From an uncultured Oscillospiraceae bacterium (GTDB taxonomy: Bacteria > Bacillota > Clostridia > Oscillospirales > Oscillospiraceae): a DNA stretch of 20,489 nucleotides. Positions 7,706 through 14,455 of this stretch are shown in pieces. How positions within the stretch are numbered: the stretch's first letter is position 1; each line of letters begins with the position of its first letter. The stretch covers positions 1 through 20,489 of the forward strand of contig CAKUNB010000013.1 of NCBI GenBank assembly GCA_934668285.1. Direction: 5' to 3'. Under the pieces are notes generated by a model, which had not been told where the DNA came from, made no database searches, and worked only from the letters and a program-made list of their open reading frames with translations. Position numbers and translations under genes: made by a program.

Positions 7706-8479
7706 GTGGAATTAGACAGAGTTTATAATGTGGACTGTCTGATCGGAATGAGGGAGATTGCGGATGAATCTATTGATATGATCTTTTGTGATCTCCCTTA
7801 TGGGGTAACTAAGAACAAGTGGGATTCTGTTATTCCACCAGAATTGCTCTGGGCGCAATACAAAAGAATCATCAAACCAAATGGTGCAATCCTTTTGTTC
7901 GGTCAAGATAAGTTTACGGCTAAGATGATGTTGTCAAATGAAAAACTACATCGTTACAACATCATTTGGCGTAAGGTTTTGAAAAGCGGATTTCTGAATG
8001 CGAACAGAATGCCGCTACGAGAACATGAAGATATCATGGTCTTTTATAAATCGCAGCCAGTCTATAATCCACAAATGGTAAAAGGACAAAAGAATCATAG
8101 TAAAGGTAAAGCAAAGGGCGAAAATGCGGAAGATATTCTGAATAATCGCGTGTACGGTGCGTATAAAGTCGTAGAAACGACCGGAGACATGAAACACCCG
8201 TCTTCGATTTGGGAGTTTCCAAAGTCTCATCCGTCTGTTGCAATCAGCTCAACTGAGAAACCTATTGAACTATGCAGATATGCAATTCGCACCTTTACGA
8301 ATCCAGGCGCAGTTGTTCTTGATAATTGTTGTGGTTGTGGTTCTATTCCGATTGCTGCAAAGCTTGAAGGACGTCATTACATAGGCATGGATAATGGCGT
8401 TTGCGATAATAAAAAGAGTAAATATTTTGGAATGCCTTGGGCTGATGTTGCAACACAGCGCTTGGCGGAAATTGCGTGA
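7706..8479 (+). CDS. N4/N6 site-specific DNA methyltransferase (beta-type order)
   Basis: Predicted adenine-N6 or cytosine-N4 DNA methyltransferase of the N6_N4_Mtase family. Catalytic motif IV is D29-LPYG (the DPPY equivalent), near the N-terminus. The SAM-binding motif I comes late, as VVLDNCCGCGS (about 203-213), preceded by STEKPIELCRYAIRTFTNPG, the usual 'KP..L....I' helix. Motif IV before motif I is the beta-class order. The central part (about 100-170) is the likely recognition region. DNCCGCGS departs from the common DPFxGSGT but keeps the G-x-G. The start is GTG at 7706, 5 nt after dut, with no strong ribosome site, so coupling to dut is likely. No restriction enzyme is adjacent, so it is probably an orphan that protects or marks the element's DNA. 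Confidence 0.9.
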   Translation: MELDRVYNVDCLIGMREIADESIDMIFCDLPYGVTKNKWDSVIPPELLWAQYKRIIKPNGAILLFGQDKFTAKMMLSNEKLHRYNIIWRKVLKSGFLNANRMPLREHEDIMVFYKSQPVYNPQMVKGQKNHSKGKAKGENAEDILNNRVYGAYKVVETTGDMKHPSSIWEFPKSHPSVAISSTEKPIELCRYAIRTFTNPGAVVLDNCCGCGSIPIAAKLEGRHYIGMDNGVCDNKKSKYFGMPWADVATQRLAEIA

Positions 8480-8487
8480 GGTGTGAT

Positions 8488-8661
8488 ATGTACTATTGTG
8501 TTGGCAGATGCGGTTCTGAGATTCTTGTAGAGCTTGGTTGCAACGGAGAATGTGTAGCGACTTGTGGTTACTGTCGCTGTATGCAGGGCGATGAATGTTT
8601 TGATCCTACGGAGCTTTGTGATGGCTGCTCAATGTGCAAAAGCGAGGATCGTTATGCCTAA
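8488..8661 (+). CDS. Cys-rich mini-protein (57 aa)
   Basis: Small protein with 11 cysteines in 57 residues, arranged in several pairs (CNGEC, CGYCRC, CDGCSMC). I do not recognise a named family. The spacing suggests binding of one or two metal ions, most likely zinc in the cytoplasm, since no signal peptide is visible. The start chosen is ATG 8488, 3 nt after GAGGTG (8479-8484). A GTG at 8476, overlapping the methyltransferase stop, would add four residues. It overlaps the next gene by 8 nt. It is the first of a series of small Cys-rich proteins in this element. Confidence 0.7.
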   Translation: MYYCVGRCGSEILVELGCNGECVATCGYCRCMQGDECFDPTELCDGCSMCKSEDRYA

Positions 8662-8908
8662 TGAAAATTTGAACTTAGTTCCAGCAATTCGCGCGATTGA
8701 AGAACAAATTAGCGAGCTGAATAGTGAATATGTAAAGAAGATTACACCATACAAAGAGAGTTTAGCTAAGCTCAAAGAAATCAATACAGCTTGCGAAACA
8801 TGCTGTGGAACAGGAAAAGTGTTTAGGCGTTCATGCGCAGAAGACGAGGGAGACTACTATACATGTCCAGACTGTAAGGGTTCTGGCAAATGTGCAGATC
8901 ATGTTTAA
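8654..8908 (+). CDS. Small protein with DnaJ-type CxxCxGxG zinc motifs
   Basis: 84-residue protein. The first ~45 residues are helical and charged (IRAIEEQISELNSEYVKKI), probably a short coiled coil. The C-terminal half has CETCCGTGK and CPDCKGSGKC, both of the CxxCxGxG form found in the DnaJ zinc centre; together they can bind one zinc. It is not a DnaJ: there is no J domain. The start is ATG 8654 (MPNENLNLVP), 6 nt after GAGG (8644-8647). The frame is open further upstream, but that would lie entirely inside the preceding gene. It overlaps the SLOG gene by 8 nt. The function is unknown; an adaptor or chaperone-like contact is possible. Confidence 0.75.
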   Translation: MPNENLNLVPAIRAIEEQISELNSEYVKKITPYKESLAKLKEINTACETCCGTGKVFRRSCAEDEGDYYTCPDCKGSGKCADHV

Positions 8909-9278
8909 GCTTATAATCGCTGGCGGGCGTGATTTTAACAACTATGACGGCATGTCGAAATGTCTTGACCGTCTGCTGAAAAACATCAACGATAATATTG
9001 AAATTGTTTGTGGTATGGCTCGCGGCGCAGATCGTCTTGGAGAACGCTATGCAAAAGAGCATGGCTATAAAGTAATCTACATGCCTGCCGATTGGGATTT
9101 GTATGGAAAATCTGCTGGCTTCAAACGCAATGTACAGATGGCTGAGTATGCAGATGCGCTCGTTGCTTTTTGGGATGGAGTATCGTCCGGTACGAAACAT
9201 ATGATAGAAACAGCGCAAAAGATGGGACTTGATGTGCGCGTAAAAAAGTACCTAATGGTAAAGAGGGATTCCACATGA
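8901..9278 (+). CDS. SLOG/DUF2493 family (YspA-like) nucleotide-binding protein
   Basis: 125-residue protein of the cpYpsA-related SLOG (DUF2493) family, a Rossmann-like fold thought to bind nucleotides or nucleotide-derived ligands. Visible marks are FKLIIAGGRDFNNY at the N-terminus, VCGMARGADRLGERYA in the middle (the family G-x-A-x-G-A-D segment), YMPADWDLYGKSAGFKRN, and the later VAFWDGVSSGTKHMI with its SGTK loop. The start is ATG 8901 inside the end of the previous gene. No good ribosome site is seen, so translational coupling is likely. The ligand is unknown. The family is common in phages and next to defence genes, so a role in sensing or removing signalling nucleotides is a possibility, not a demonstrated function. 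Confidence 0.85.
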   Translation: MFKLIIAGGRDFNNYDGMSKCLDRLLKNINDNIEIVCGMARGADRLGERYAKEHGYKVIYMPADWDLYGKSAGFKRNVQMAEYADALVAFWDGVSSGTKHMIETAQKMGLDVRVKKYLMVKRDST

Positions 9279-9430
9279 ATGAGCTTAAAAAGTATGAAGA
9301 ATTGAAAAACAAGCTACATGATGCGGTAAATGAATTATGTGTATTATGCGGAAAGTATCAGTTTGAGCATATTGGTATGTGTGATGGGTGTAGATGGAAG
9401 CAGGAAAAACACGCATGGACGAAAGAGTAA
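9275..9430 (+). CDS. Small CxxC/CxxC protein (51 aa)
   Basis: 51-residue ORF starting with an ATG that overlaps the SLOG stop (ATGA, 9275-9278), with AGAGGGA upstream (9261-9267). The first 20 residues are a charged helix (MNELKKYEELKNKLHDAVNE), followed by two knuckles, CVLC and CDGC, separated by 13 residues. This is a plausible single zinc ribbon. No named family is recognised. The tight spacing, ribosome site and Cys pattern support a real gene despite its size. It overlaps the next small gene by 16 nt. Confidence 0.65.
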   Translation: MNELKKYEELKNKLHDAVNELCVLCGKYQFEHIGMCDGCRWKQEKHAWTKE

Positions 9431-9546
9431 ATAATAGTATCTGCCCGTTTGTCCGCTCTGGCGAATGTGATGTTCCTCCGTGTAATTCGTGCTTTTTATA
9501 CCATTTGAGTTGTCATGAAGATAAAAAGGAGCAGCGAGAAAATTGA
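9415..9546 (+). CDS. Cys-rich mini-protein (43 aa)
   Basis: 43-residue ORF with six cysteines. CPFVRSGECDVPPCNSCFLY and a later SC resemble the short 'CPF...C..PC..C' pattern of small phage proteins. Start is ATG 9415, with AGGA at 9402-9405. It overlaps the preceding gene by 16 nt and the following TTG start by 4 nt (TTGA, 9543-9546). This chain of coupled junctions is the main support for it being expressed. Its function is unknown; it is probably a metal-binding peptide. Confidence 0.55.
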   Translation: MDERVNNSICPFVRSGECDVPPCNSCFLYHLSCHEDKKEQREN

Positions 9547-10427
9547 AACGACCAGAAATCACAAAGCAATTATCAGAGCTGTTAGAAAAACACATTGATC
9601 CGCATAACGATCCGCGTGTGTATTGGGCAAAAGAAGTGACATTTGATTATGCAACAAGCAATACCGTAAGAGTTGACTACATGCTTTTCAAACCAATAAA
9701 CAACTCCGTTTCTGGCATTGAAAAAGGAGATTTCTCTTGCTATGAGATTAAATCCTCCGTCGATGATTTTCACTCGAAAAATGGACATAACTTTATTGGC
9801 GATAAGAACTACTATGTCATGCCAGAGAGCGTGTTTGAGAATGTGAAAAATGAAATCCCTTATTTTGTTGGTGTCCTATGCCCGCGTCAGGTATTTAGCG
9901 GTAGCTCTACATATCAACTTGTCGTTGTGAAAAACGCAAAGAAACACGACCGTACAAAATCAGTCTCAGAAATGCTGTTAATGATGTGGCGCTCGTCCAG
10001 ACGCGAAATTGTTAAGGCAAGGCGTGTTAAGAAAGTGGAGGAAATAATGGAAACTGATGTTTTAATCAAAAATCTCCGTGAAGCTGCAAATAAATGGGAC
10101 AGAGATAACCCAAGTCCACCGACATTCTCGACGGTTTATTCTGCTGCCCTGCGTGATGCAGCAAGCAGATTAGAAGAGTATGAGAAGATTATTGCGGAGA
10201 CGCAGAAATCAAACAATGTACTTAGTATCGAAGATCTTCAGCGTATGAATGGGCAACCAGTGTGGATTGAAGATATTCATGAGTGGGCTATCGTTTCTGT
10301 TGATGAAAATGGTTATTATGAGGGTATCCCATTTGCACAAGGACATTGTTTTAACTGGAATATTAAAGATCGAAATCTGAAATGTTATCGGAAACCGCCA
10401 GTCAGTAATACTCAGGAGAATAACTAA
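9543..10427 (+). CDS. MmcB-like PD-(D/E)XK nuclease-fold protein with a C-terminal phage domain
   Basis: 294 residues in two parts. Residues 1-~165 resemble MmcB-like DNA repair/PD-(D/E)XK proteins. VDYMLF (D45) is followed by FSCYEIKSSVDDF (E68-x-K70), then GDKNYYVMPESV, matching the core D...ExK layout of a nuclease fold. Residues 169-294 look like a separate phage protein: a helical part, then LSIEDLQRMNGQPVWIEDI...WNIKDRNLKCYRKPP, similar to a small beta domain common in phages of Firmicutes. An in-frame ATG at 10047 has a strong GGAGG (10037-10041) in front of it, so the second part may also be made alone. The gene starts with TTG at 9543 (AAGGAG at 9527-9532). Nuclease activity is inferred from the motif only. 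Confidence 0.7.
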   Translation: MKRPEITKQLSELLEKHIDPHNDPRVYWAKEVTFDYATSNTVRVDYMLFKPINNSVSGIEKGDFSCYEIKSSVDDFHSKNGHNFIGDKNYYVMPESVFENVKNEIPYFVGVLCPRQVFSGSSTYQLVVVKNAKKHDRTKSVSEMLLMMWRSSRREIVKARRVKKVEEIMETDVLIKNLREAANKWDRDNPSPPTFSTVYSAALRDAASRLEEYEKIIAETQKSNNVLSIEDLQRMNGQPVWIEDIHEWAIVSVDENGYYEGIPFAQGHCFNWNIKDRNLKCYRKPPVSNTQENN

Positions 10428-10849
10428 TGGAGCGACTGACCAATAAACGCGAGGCAGACGTTCAGCGTAAGGACTACGAAAATCGTATTAAAAACGGTTA
10501 TCCTCGCAACATTCCGGAAGAGCGTTTTCTTCGCCTCGCTGCATACGAAGATACAAAGATGCCTCCAGAACTCGTTGAAAATGTCGCCAAGTTTGCAATG
10601 TGGGTAAATGAAAATGGGATTGATCGGCTACGGCATCTTGCAGAAGCAGATGAAGAAAATCGCATCATCATCTTGCCGTCAAAAGAGTCTCGAAAGAAAT
10701 TACAAGAAGCATTCAACATCGTTGTAAAATATGGCTTTTGTAGCGATTGCGTACAGAAATACGATGGAACACTTTGCCACCAGTGCGATTGTTTTCAGAA
10801 TGGTGTTGATGTGATTAGGCAAGCTTTATTTGAATCGGAGGATTTGTAA
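10427..10849 (+). CDS. Phage accessory protein with C-terminal Cys cluster
   Basis: 140-residue protein starting MERLTNKR, a beginning often seen in small hypothetical proteins of Firmicutes phages. The first two thirds are helical and charged (FLRLAAYEDTKMPPELVENV). The last third has CSDC and CHQCDC, a likely zinc site. The ATG overlaps the previous stop by one base (TAATG, 10425-10429), with CAGGAG upstream. Nothing suggests an enzyme. Function unknown. Confidence 0.65.
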   Translation: MERLTNKREADVQRKDYENRIKNGYPRNIPEERFLRLAAYEDTKMPPELVENVAKFAMWVNENGIDRLRHLAEADEENRIIILPSKESRKKLQEAFNIVVKYGFCSDCVQKYDGTLCHQCDCFQNGVDVIRQALFESEDL

Positions 10850-11152
10850 ATGCCGGAATATATTTCAAAGGATGTAGCATTTCAGAGGTTGCTTTGTAAA
10901 GAAAGCGAATTCCACCATTGGAATGACTATAATCTTGCTCAATACATCATTGCGCAGATTGTTCCGGAAGATGTAGTTCCAGCCACGCATATACAAAAAC
11001 TTGGTAATATTGTTCAAACAATAAAAAATGGGCGGGCTTGTAGAACCTTTTCGTGCTGCGGAACTGACTGTACAGAAATGACATCATGGATGTGGCCTAA
11101 ATACTGCCCTTGGTGCGGCACTAAATTGAATGGTGGTGTCTGTAATGCCTAA
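10850..11152 (+). CDS. Phage protein with C-terminal zinc ribbon
   Basis: 100-residue protein. The N-terminal half (SKDVAFQRLLCKES, then IIAQIVPEDVVPATH) resembles the 'I..I..apaVd' region of small clostridial phage proteins. The C-terminal part has cysteines at RTFSCCGTDC and ends with YCPWCGTKL, a classic zinc-ribbon knuckle. GGAGG precedes the ATG (CGGAGGATTTGTAA). The gene abuts the previous one and overlaps the next by 8 nt. It may bind nucleic acid or a partner protein; the specific function is unknown. Confidence 0.7.
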   Translation: MPEYISKDVAFQRLLCKESEFHHWNDYNLAQYIIAQIVPEDVVPATHIQKLGNIVQTIKNGRACRTFSCCGTDCTEMTSWMWPKYCPWCGTKLNGGVCNA

Positions 11153-11426
11153 ATACATAGAATTATCCTCCCTTTTAGAAAAGCTTCAGACAACAAGTAT
11201 AGTCACAGATGATTTGTATGGCATGGGGATTATGAGTGGCATGGATACTGCGAGAAAGATTGTAGCTGAACAACCAATCATAGACGCAGAGCCGGTTGTA
11301 AGGTGTCAGCATTGTAAGCACCATGATGAGGGTGAGAATTACATTTATTGTTGGCTGTTAAAAACAAAATGTCCGAATGATGCAGATTTCTTCTGCGCTT
11401 ATGGTGAAAAAGAAAGCGGTGGCTAA
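11145..11426 (+). CDS. Phage protein with CxxC motifs (93 aa)
   Basis: 93-residue protein starting MPKYIELSSLLEKL. It has the layout of many phage proteins in clostridia: an N-terminal helical region, then IIDAEPVVRCQHCKHHDEGENYIYCW and ending DFFCAYGEKE (the 'VVRC.dCkhy...dfCsyGerk' pattern). Four or more cysteines probably bind zinc. Start is ATG 11145, overlapping the previous stop. An in-frame ATG at 11130 would add five residues but lies deeper in the previous gene. Function unknown. The same architecture in neighbouring genes suggests duplication and divergence. Confidence 0.7.
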   Translation: MPKYIELSSLLEKLQTTSIVTDDLYGMGIMSGMDTARKIVAEQPIIDAEPVVRCQHCKHHDEGENYIYCWLLKTKCPNDADFFCAYGEKESGG

Positions 11427-11427
11427 T

Positions 11428-11742
11428 ATGGCGATGAAAATTGGATATATTCAAGAAATTGATCTTCAACTTAACCCTCAGTGTAAAGAACGATTCCGTT
11501 TCAGAGAAGCGTCGTTTACTCGAAGAATTTCAAGTCGTGGAGACCGCGTGTATTCCAAAATGCTTGCACTTCCAGTTGACTATGAAGAAATCGTAGACAA
11601 TGCAAACATCATGAAGAAAAATAGCAAGGTGATTTTAGTACGAGAGCCATTTCTACTTGATGACGAGCTACGCAAAAAAGTTACAGAGTGGGTTGAGTGG
11701 GCAAATGCAGCAGATCCACATGAATATGATCCATTCGCATAA
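11428..11742 (+). CDS. Hypothetical phage protein (104 aa)
   Basis: I do not recognise a family. The protein (MAMKIGYIQEIDLQLN...) has a basic, Arg-rich central part (CKERFRFREASFTRRISSRGDR), then an acidic and helical C-terminal half (DDELRKKVTEWVEWANAADPHEYDPFA). It has one cysteine, so it is not part of the zinc-protein series. Starts at 11401 and 11434 are also in frame; 11428 is preferred because it follows a GGTGG (11418-11422) and comes just after the previous stop. No membrane segment or signal peptide is visible. Confidence 0.6.
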   Translation: MAMKIGYIQEIDLQLNPQCKERFRFREASFTRRISSRGDRVYSKMLALPVDYEEIVDNANIMKKNSKVILVREPFLLDDELRKKVTEWVEWANAADPHEYDPFA

Positions 11743-11756
11743 GAGAGGTTTGTACA

Positions 11757-11933
11757 ATGGATAACAAAAAGCGTACACAAACTAACAGCACAAATGAACC
11801 TGTTCATTGCAAGGACTGCCAGCATCTTATGTTTTCCGATTGCTACGGAGAATGTACAAAGTGCCATTTAGGAATTGTTCGTCCAGATGATTCTTGCGAG
11901 TTTGGCGAAAGGAGAGCTACAACACATGTCTGA
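11757..11933 (+). CDS. Small Cys-rich protein (58 aa)
   Basis: 58-residue ORF with CKDCQHLMFSDCYGECTKC followed by DSCEFGERR. The CxxC...C...CxxC...CxFGER layout is like that of 11145-11426 in miniature ('CkdC..l....C..G.C.k......D.CefGer'), so the two are probably related. AGAGAGGT lies about 8 nt before the ATG. It overlaps the phosphoesterase start by 8 nt. Probably a zinc-binding phage protein; function unknown. Confidence 0.65.
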   Translation: MDNKKRTQTNSTNEPVHCKDCQHLMFSDCYGECTKCHLGIVRPDDSCEFGERRATTHV

Positions 11934-12486
11934 AAACCGAAAGCTGTATATCGCAGACTGGCATTATGCACATGCAAACATTCTTGCATTTGATAATCGC
12001 CCGTTTAAGACAGTAGAAGAAATGAACGAAGAGCTTGTTAAGCGTTGGAACGCTGCGGTCGATCCTGGCGATACGGTTTATGTGCTTGGCGATATGTTCT
12101 GGTGCATTTCCTCTCAGGCTGTACCAATTCTGCAAGCATTGAACGGGCAGAAATTTCTTATCAAAGGAAATCACGACAGATCAAACGATGGCAAGTTTGT
12201 AAAAGAGTTTGCAAAAATTACAGAATACCTTGAAGTAAATGATAATTTTAGAAACATCGTGCTTTGCCATTATCCAATTCCGTGTTTCAAAAATCATTAT
12301 TACGGTTGGTATCACCTATATGGGCATGTACATAATTCGTTTGAGTATCAGATGATGGAGCATGACAAATATCTGATGCAGGAATTATACGGAAAGCAGT
12401 GTCAAATGTTTAATGTAGGTGCAATGATGCCATATATGGATTATACGCCACGAACCCTTGATGAAATCCTAAAAGGAGCAAGTTAA
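11926..12486 (+). CDS. Calcineurin-like metallophosphoesterase
   Basis: 186-residue metal-dependent phosphoesterase. The expected motif series is present: DWHYAHANI (D-x-H with a second His, residues 10-18), VLGDMFW (GD), KGNHDRS (GNHD), LCHYPIP (H), and YGHVHN (GHxH). This is the compact phage type ('phosphoesterase or phosphohydrolase'), unlike the Ser/Thr-phosphatase-like gene at 15002-15685. The start is ATG 11926, with AAAGGAG about 11 nt upstream; an in-frame ATG at 11875 would extend it into the small gene before. Substrate is unknown and could be a cyclic nucleotide, a nucleic acid end or a phosphomonoester. Confidence 0.88.
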   Translation: MSENRKLYIADWHYAHANILAFDNRPFKTVEEMNEELVKRWNAAVDPGDTVYVLGDMFWCISSQAVPILQALNGQKFLIKGNHDRSNDGKFVKEFAKITEYLEVNDNFRNIVLCHYPIPCFKNHYYGWYHLYGHVHNSFEYQMMEHDKYLMQELYGKQCQMFNVGAMMPYMDYTPRTLDEILKGAS

Positions 12487-12491
12487 ACAAT

Positions 12492-12992
12492 ATGGAAAAA
12501 TTCTATGTGATAAAACCTGAGTGTGGATTTTACAAGCAGGTATTCGACTATTTAGAAAACGCGCAGATCGTAAACAGGTTGTTCAATCAGTTCTCTCATG
12601 ATATGGAAATCGAATCCAATCTTTATTATGCCAGTAATGATACGGTGTCAATCGTACCGACGGCAAAAGACAAAGAGAAATTTGCAAATCAATTCAAAAA
12701 ATATGCTGACGGCGCAACCGGTCTAATGTTCTTCAAACAGAATAGTAAGGTTTATAAGGAATGGATCGCTTTATTGAAAAAGAATGATCTGAAAGTAAAA
12801 TGCCGTCCGCAGCCAGGATTCTATTTTGGAATTTGGGGCAGAGGAAGTTCCCGTTTATTTGAACACGACGGGAAACTGTATATGTCATTAAACTACAATG
12901 AAGATTTTGAAGATCCACAGGATTGTGAGCCTATTCTTGGTAGTGAGTTTTACAAGGTATTAGAGGAACTCGAACATAGCGAAAAGAAGTAA
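12492..12992 (+). CDS. Hypothetical phage protein (166 aa)
   Basis: No family is recognised with confidence. The protein is soluble, mixed alpha/beta, with aromatic-rich stretches (ATGLMFFKQNSKVYKEW and PGFYFGIWGRGSSRLF). It has no signal peptide, membrane segment or Cys cluster. A strong ribosome site (AAAAGGAG) ends 13 nt before the ATG. The gene follows the phosphoesterase after 5 nt and precedes the Dam-type methyltransferase. Similar proteins with the 'tglmyF.k.s...k.w' pattern are, from memory, found in phages of Firmicutes, so a phage origin is likely. Confidence 0.65.
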   Translation: MEKFYVIKPECGFYKQVFDYLENAQIVNRLFNQFSHDMEIESNLYYASNDTVSIVPTAKDKEKFANQFKKYADGATGLMFFKQNSKVYKEWIALLKKNDLKVKCRPQPGFYFGIWGRGSSRLFEHDGKLYMSLNYNEDFEDPQDCEPILGSEFYKVLEELEHSEKK

Positions 12993-13003
12993 TGAGGTGA
13001 AAT

Positions 13004-13450
13004 ATGAACACAGGAGTAATGTTCTCATCGAAGTCTATGAATTGGGCAACGCCGCAAGACTTCTTTGATAAACTCAACTCCGAGTTTCACTTTACCCTTG
13101 ATCCGTGTGCAGACAGTAAAAACCATAAATGCGCTACATATTACACAGAGCGCGAAAATGGTCTTGCACAGTGCTGGGGGGGGCAAACGGTCTTCTGTAA
13201 TCCGCCATACGGAAGAGCGATTAAGGATTGGGTAAAGAAATGCTCGGAGGAATCGTTAAAACCAAATACAACGGTTGTAATGCTGATTCCAGCACGAACC
13301 GATACGAGTTATTTCCACGATTATATCTATCAAAAACCGAATGTTGAAATTCGTTTTATTCGTGGACGATTAAAATTCGGAGATGGAAAGAACTCCGCCC
13401 CATTCCCAAGCATGGTGGTTATATTCAAATCTAAAAAGGATGGAACATAA
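13004..13450 (+). CDS. dam: Phage Dam-type N6-adenine DNA methyltransferase, with G8 tract
   Basis: Phage N6-adenine methyltransferase of the Dam (PF05869-like) family. The N-terminus WATPQDFFDKLNSEFHFTLDPCAD and the catalytic NPPYGR (66-71) are diagnostic, followed by VVMLIPARTDTSYFHDYIY and FIRGRLKFGDGKNSAPFPSMVV. The complete ~148-residue domain is present. A run of eight G at 13176-13183 encodes W58-G59-G60 just before the catalytic motif; gain or loss of one G would cut off NPPY and the rest of the enzyme. GAGGTG precedes the ATG. The stop meets the next start (TAATGG, shared A). It probably methylates adenine in GATC or a related site, protecting the element from restriction; the site is not readable from sequence. 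Confidence 0.92.
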   Translation: MNTGVMFSSKSMNWATPQDFFDKLNSEFHFTLDPCADSKNHKCATYYTERENGLAQCWGGQTVFCNPPYGRAIKDWVKKCSEESLKPNTTVVMLIPARTDTSYFHDYIYQKPNVEIRFIRGRLKFGDGKNSAPFPSMVVIFKSKKDGT

Positions 13451-13992
13451 TGGCTATCAAAGAAAATATGGACTTATACAGATGTGAAAAATGCAAAAAG
13501 CTTTATACATCTGAGTACGCTGCGAATATATGTTGTAAGCAATATCATTGTAGAGTATGCGGAAAAGAAACACCGCAGTATATGTTGATTTGCGATTCTT
13601 GCGCAGAGCATGAACGCTTTGAAAAAGCAAGAAAAATGACTCTGGCAGAGTATTATGAAGAGTTCCCAGGCAACATGCTCTATTACGGAGAAGAATTCTA
13701 TGACGATATCGAATCTCTATTAGACAGCATTGATTGTGACTATGAGGATATTCCAAAGTATGTATATGGAACAACAATGGAAAGCATGGAGATCGACGCA
13801 AATCAAATGCTGCAGCAAGCAGAAGAAGATTCGGATGTGGAAGACTTTTATTTTGATGATGTCGCCGCTAAAGAACTAAGAGAATTTGTTAAGCAGTGGA
13901 ACGCAAAATACGCTAAAAGCTACTATTCGTGGAATGACAAGGTAGTTGTTATGCTTCCTCCGGAATACCAGAAGGAGCGTGTCAATGATTAA
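13450..13992 (+). CDS. Zinc-finger N-terminal protein of unknown function
   Basis: 180 residues. The N-terminal ~50 carry four Cys pairs or near-pairs (YRCEKCKKLY, ICCKQYHCRVCGKE, LICDSCAEHE), a double zinc-ribbon. The rest is acidic and helical (YYGEEFYDDIESLLDSIDCDYEDI; EEDSDVEDFYFDDVAAKELREF). The pattern resembles small clostridial phage proteins that pair a ribbon with a charged helical domain. The ATG overlaps the Dam-type gene stop by one base. It overlaps the macro domain gene by 8 nt. Function unknown; the strong negative charge could suggest DNA mimicry or protein binding, but this is speculation. Confidence 0.7.
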   Translation: MAIKENMDLYRCEKCKKLYTSEYAANICCKQYHCRVCGKETPQYMLICDSCAEHERFEKARKMTLAEYYEEFPGNMLYYGEEFYDDIESLLDSIDCDYEDIPKYVYGTTMESMEIDANQMLQQAEEDSDVEDFYFDDVAAKELREFVKQWNAKYAKSYYSWNDKVVVMLPPEYQKERVND

Positions 13993-14455
13993 AACAGTTA
14001 TTGGAGACATTCTTGATGCAACGGAAGATATTATCTGCCATCAGGTAAATTGTCGGGGTGTAATGGGAGCCGGTGTAGCCAAAACGCTTTGTACTCGTTG
14101 GCCTATCATCAAGAAGACATACATCCGATATTGCAGAAGATTTGAAAATCAAAATGAACTTCTTGGTCATGTTCTTTCTGTAGAAGTTGATCCGAATAAG
14201 ACTGTTCTGAATATTTTTGGGCAGCTTGATTATGGCAGAGACAAGTACCGCAAGTACACGGACTATGTTGCTCTCACAAAAGCATTTGATGAGATCCGCA
14301 GTAAGTATCATAACAAATCACTTGCATTCCCATATGGATTTGGCTGTGGATTAGCAAATGGTGACTGGAATATCGTTGAAAATATGCTCAACACATACTT
14401 TGGGGATATGGATGTTACTATTTACAGGCTTTCGGCAAAGGATGGTGAAGTATGA
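13985..14455 (+). CDS. Macro domain protein (Poa1p/ADP-ribose phosphatase type)
   Basis: 156-residue macro domain, which binds ADP-ribose or its derivatives. The key segments are HQVNCRGVMGAGVAKTL (19-35, the ADP-ribose binding N-x-x-G-x-x-G-x-G stretch) and SLAFPYGFGCGLANGDWNIV, resembling the Poa1p-like 'P.G.G.G.gG.W' loop. FGQLDYGRDKYRKYTDYVAL lies between them. The start is ATG 13985 with AAGGAG 8 nt before it, inside the previous stop. The enzyme could remove phosphate from ADP-ribose-1''-phosphate or strip ADP-ribose. Phage macro domains are candidates for repairing tRNA-splicing by-products or for reversing NAD-based defence, but the activity is not shown. Confidence 0.88.
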   Translation: MIKTVIGDILDATEDIICHQVNCRGVMGAGVAKTLCTRWPIIKKTYIRYCRRFENQNELLGHVLSVEVDPNKTVLNIFGQLDYGRDKYRKYTDYVALTKAFDEIRSKYHNKSLAFPYGFGCGLANGDWNIVENMLNTYFGDMDVTIYRLSAKDGEV

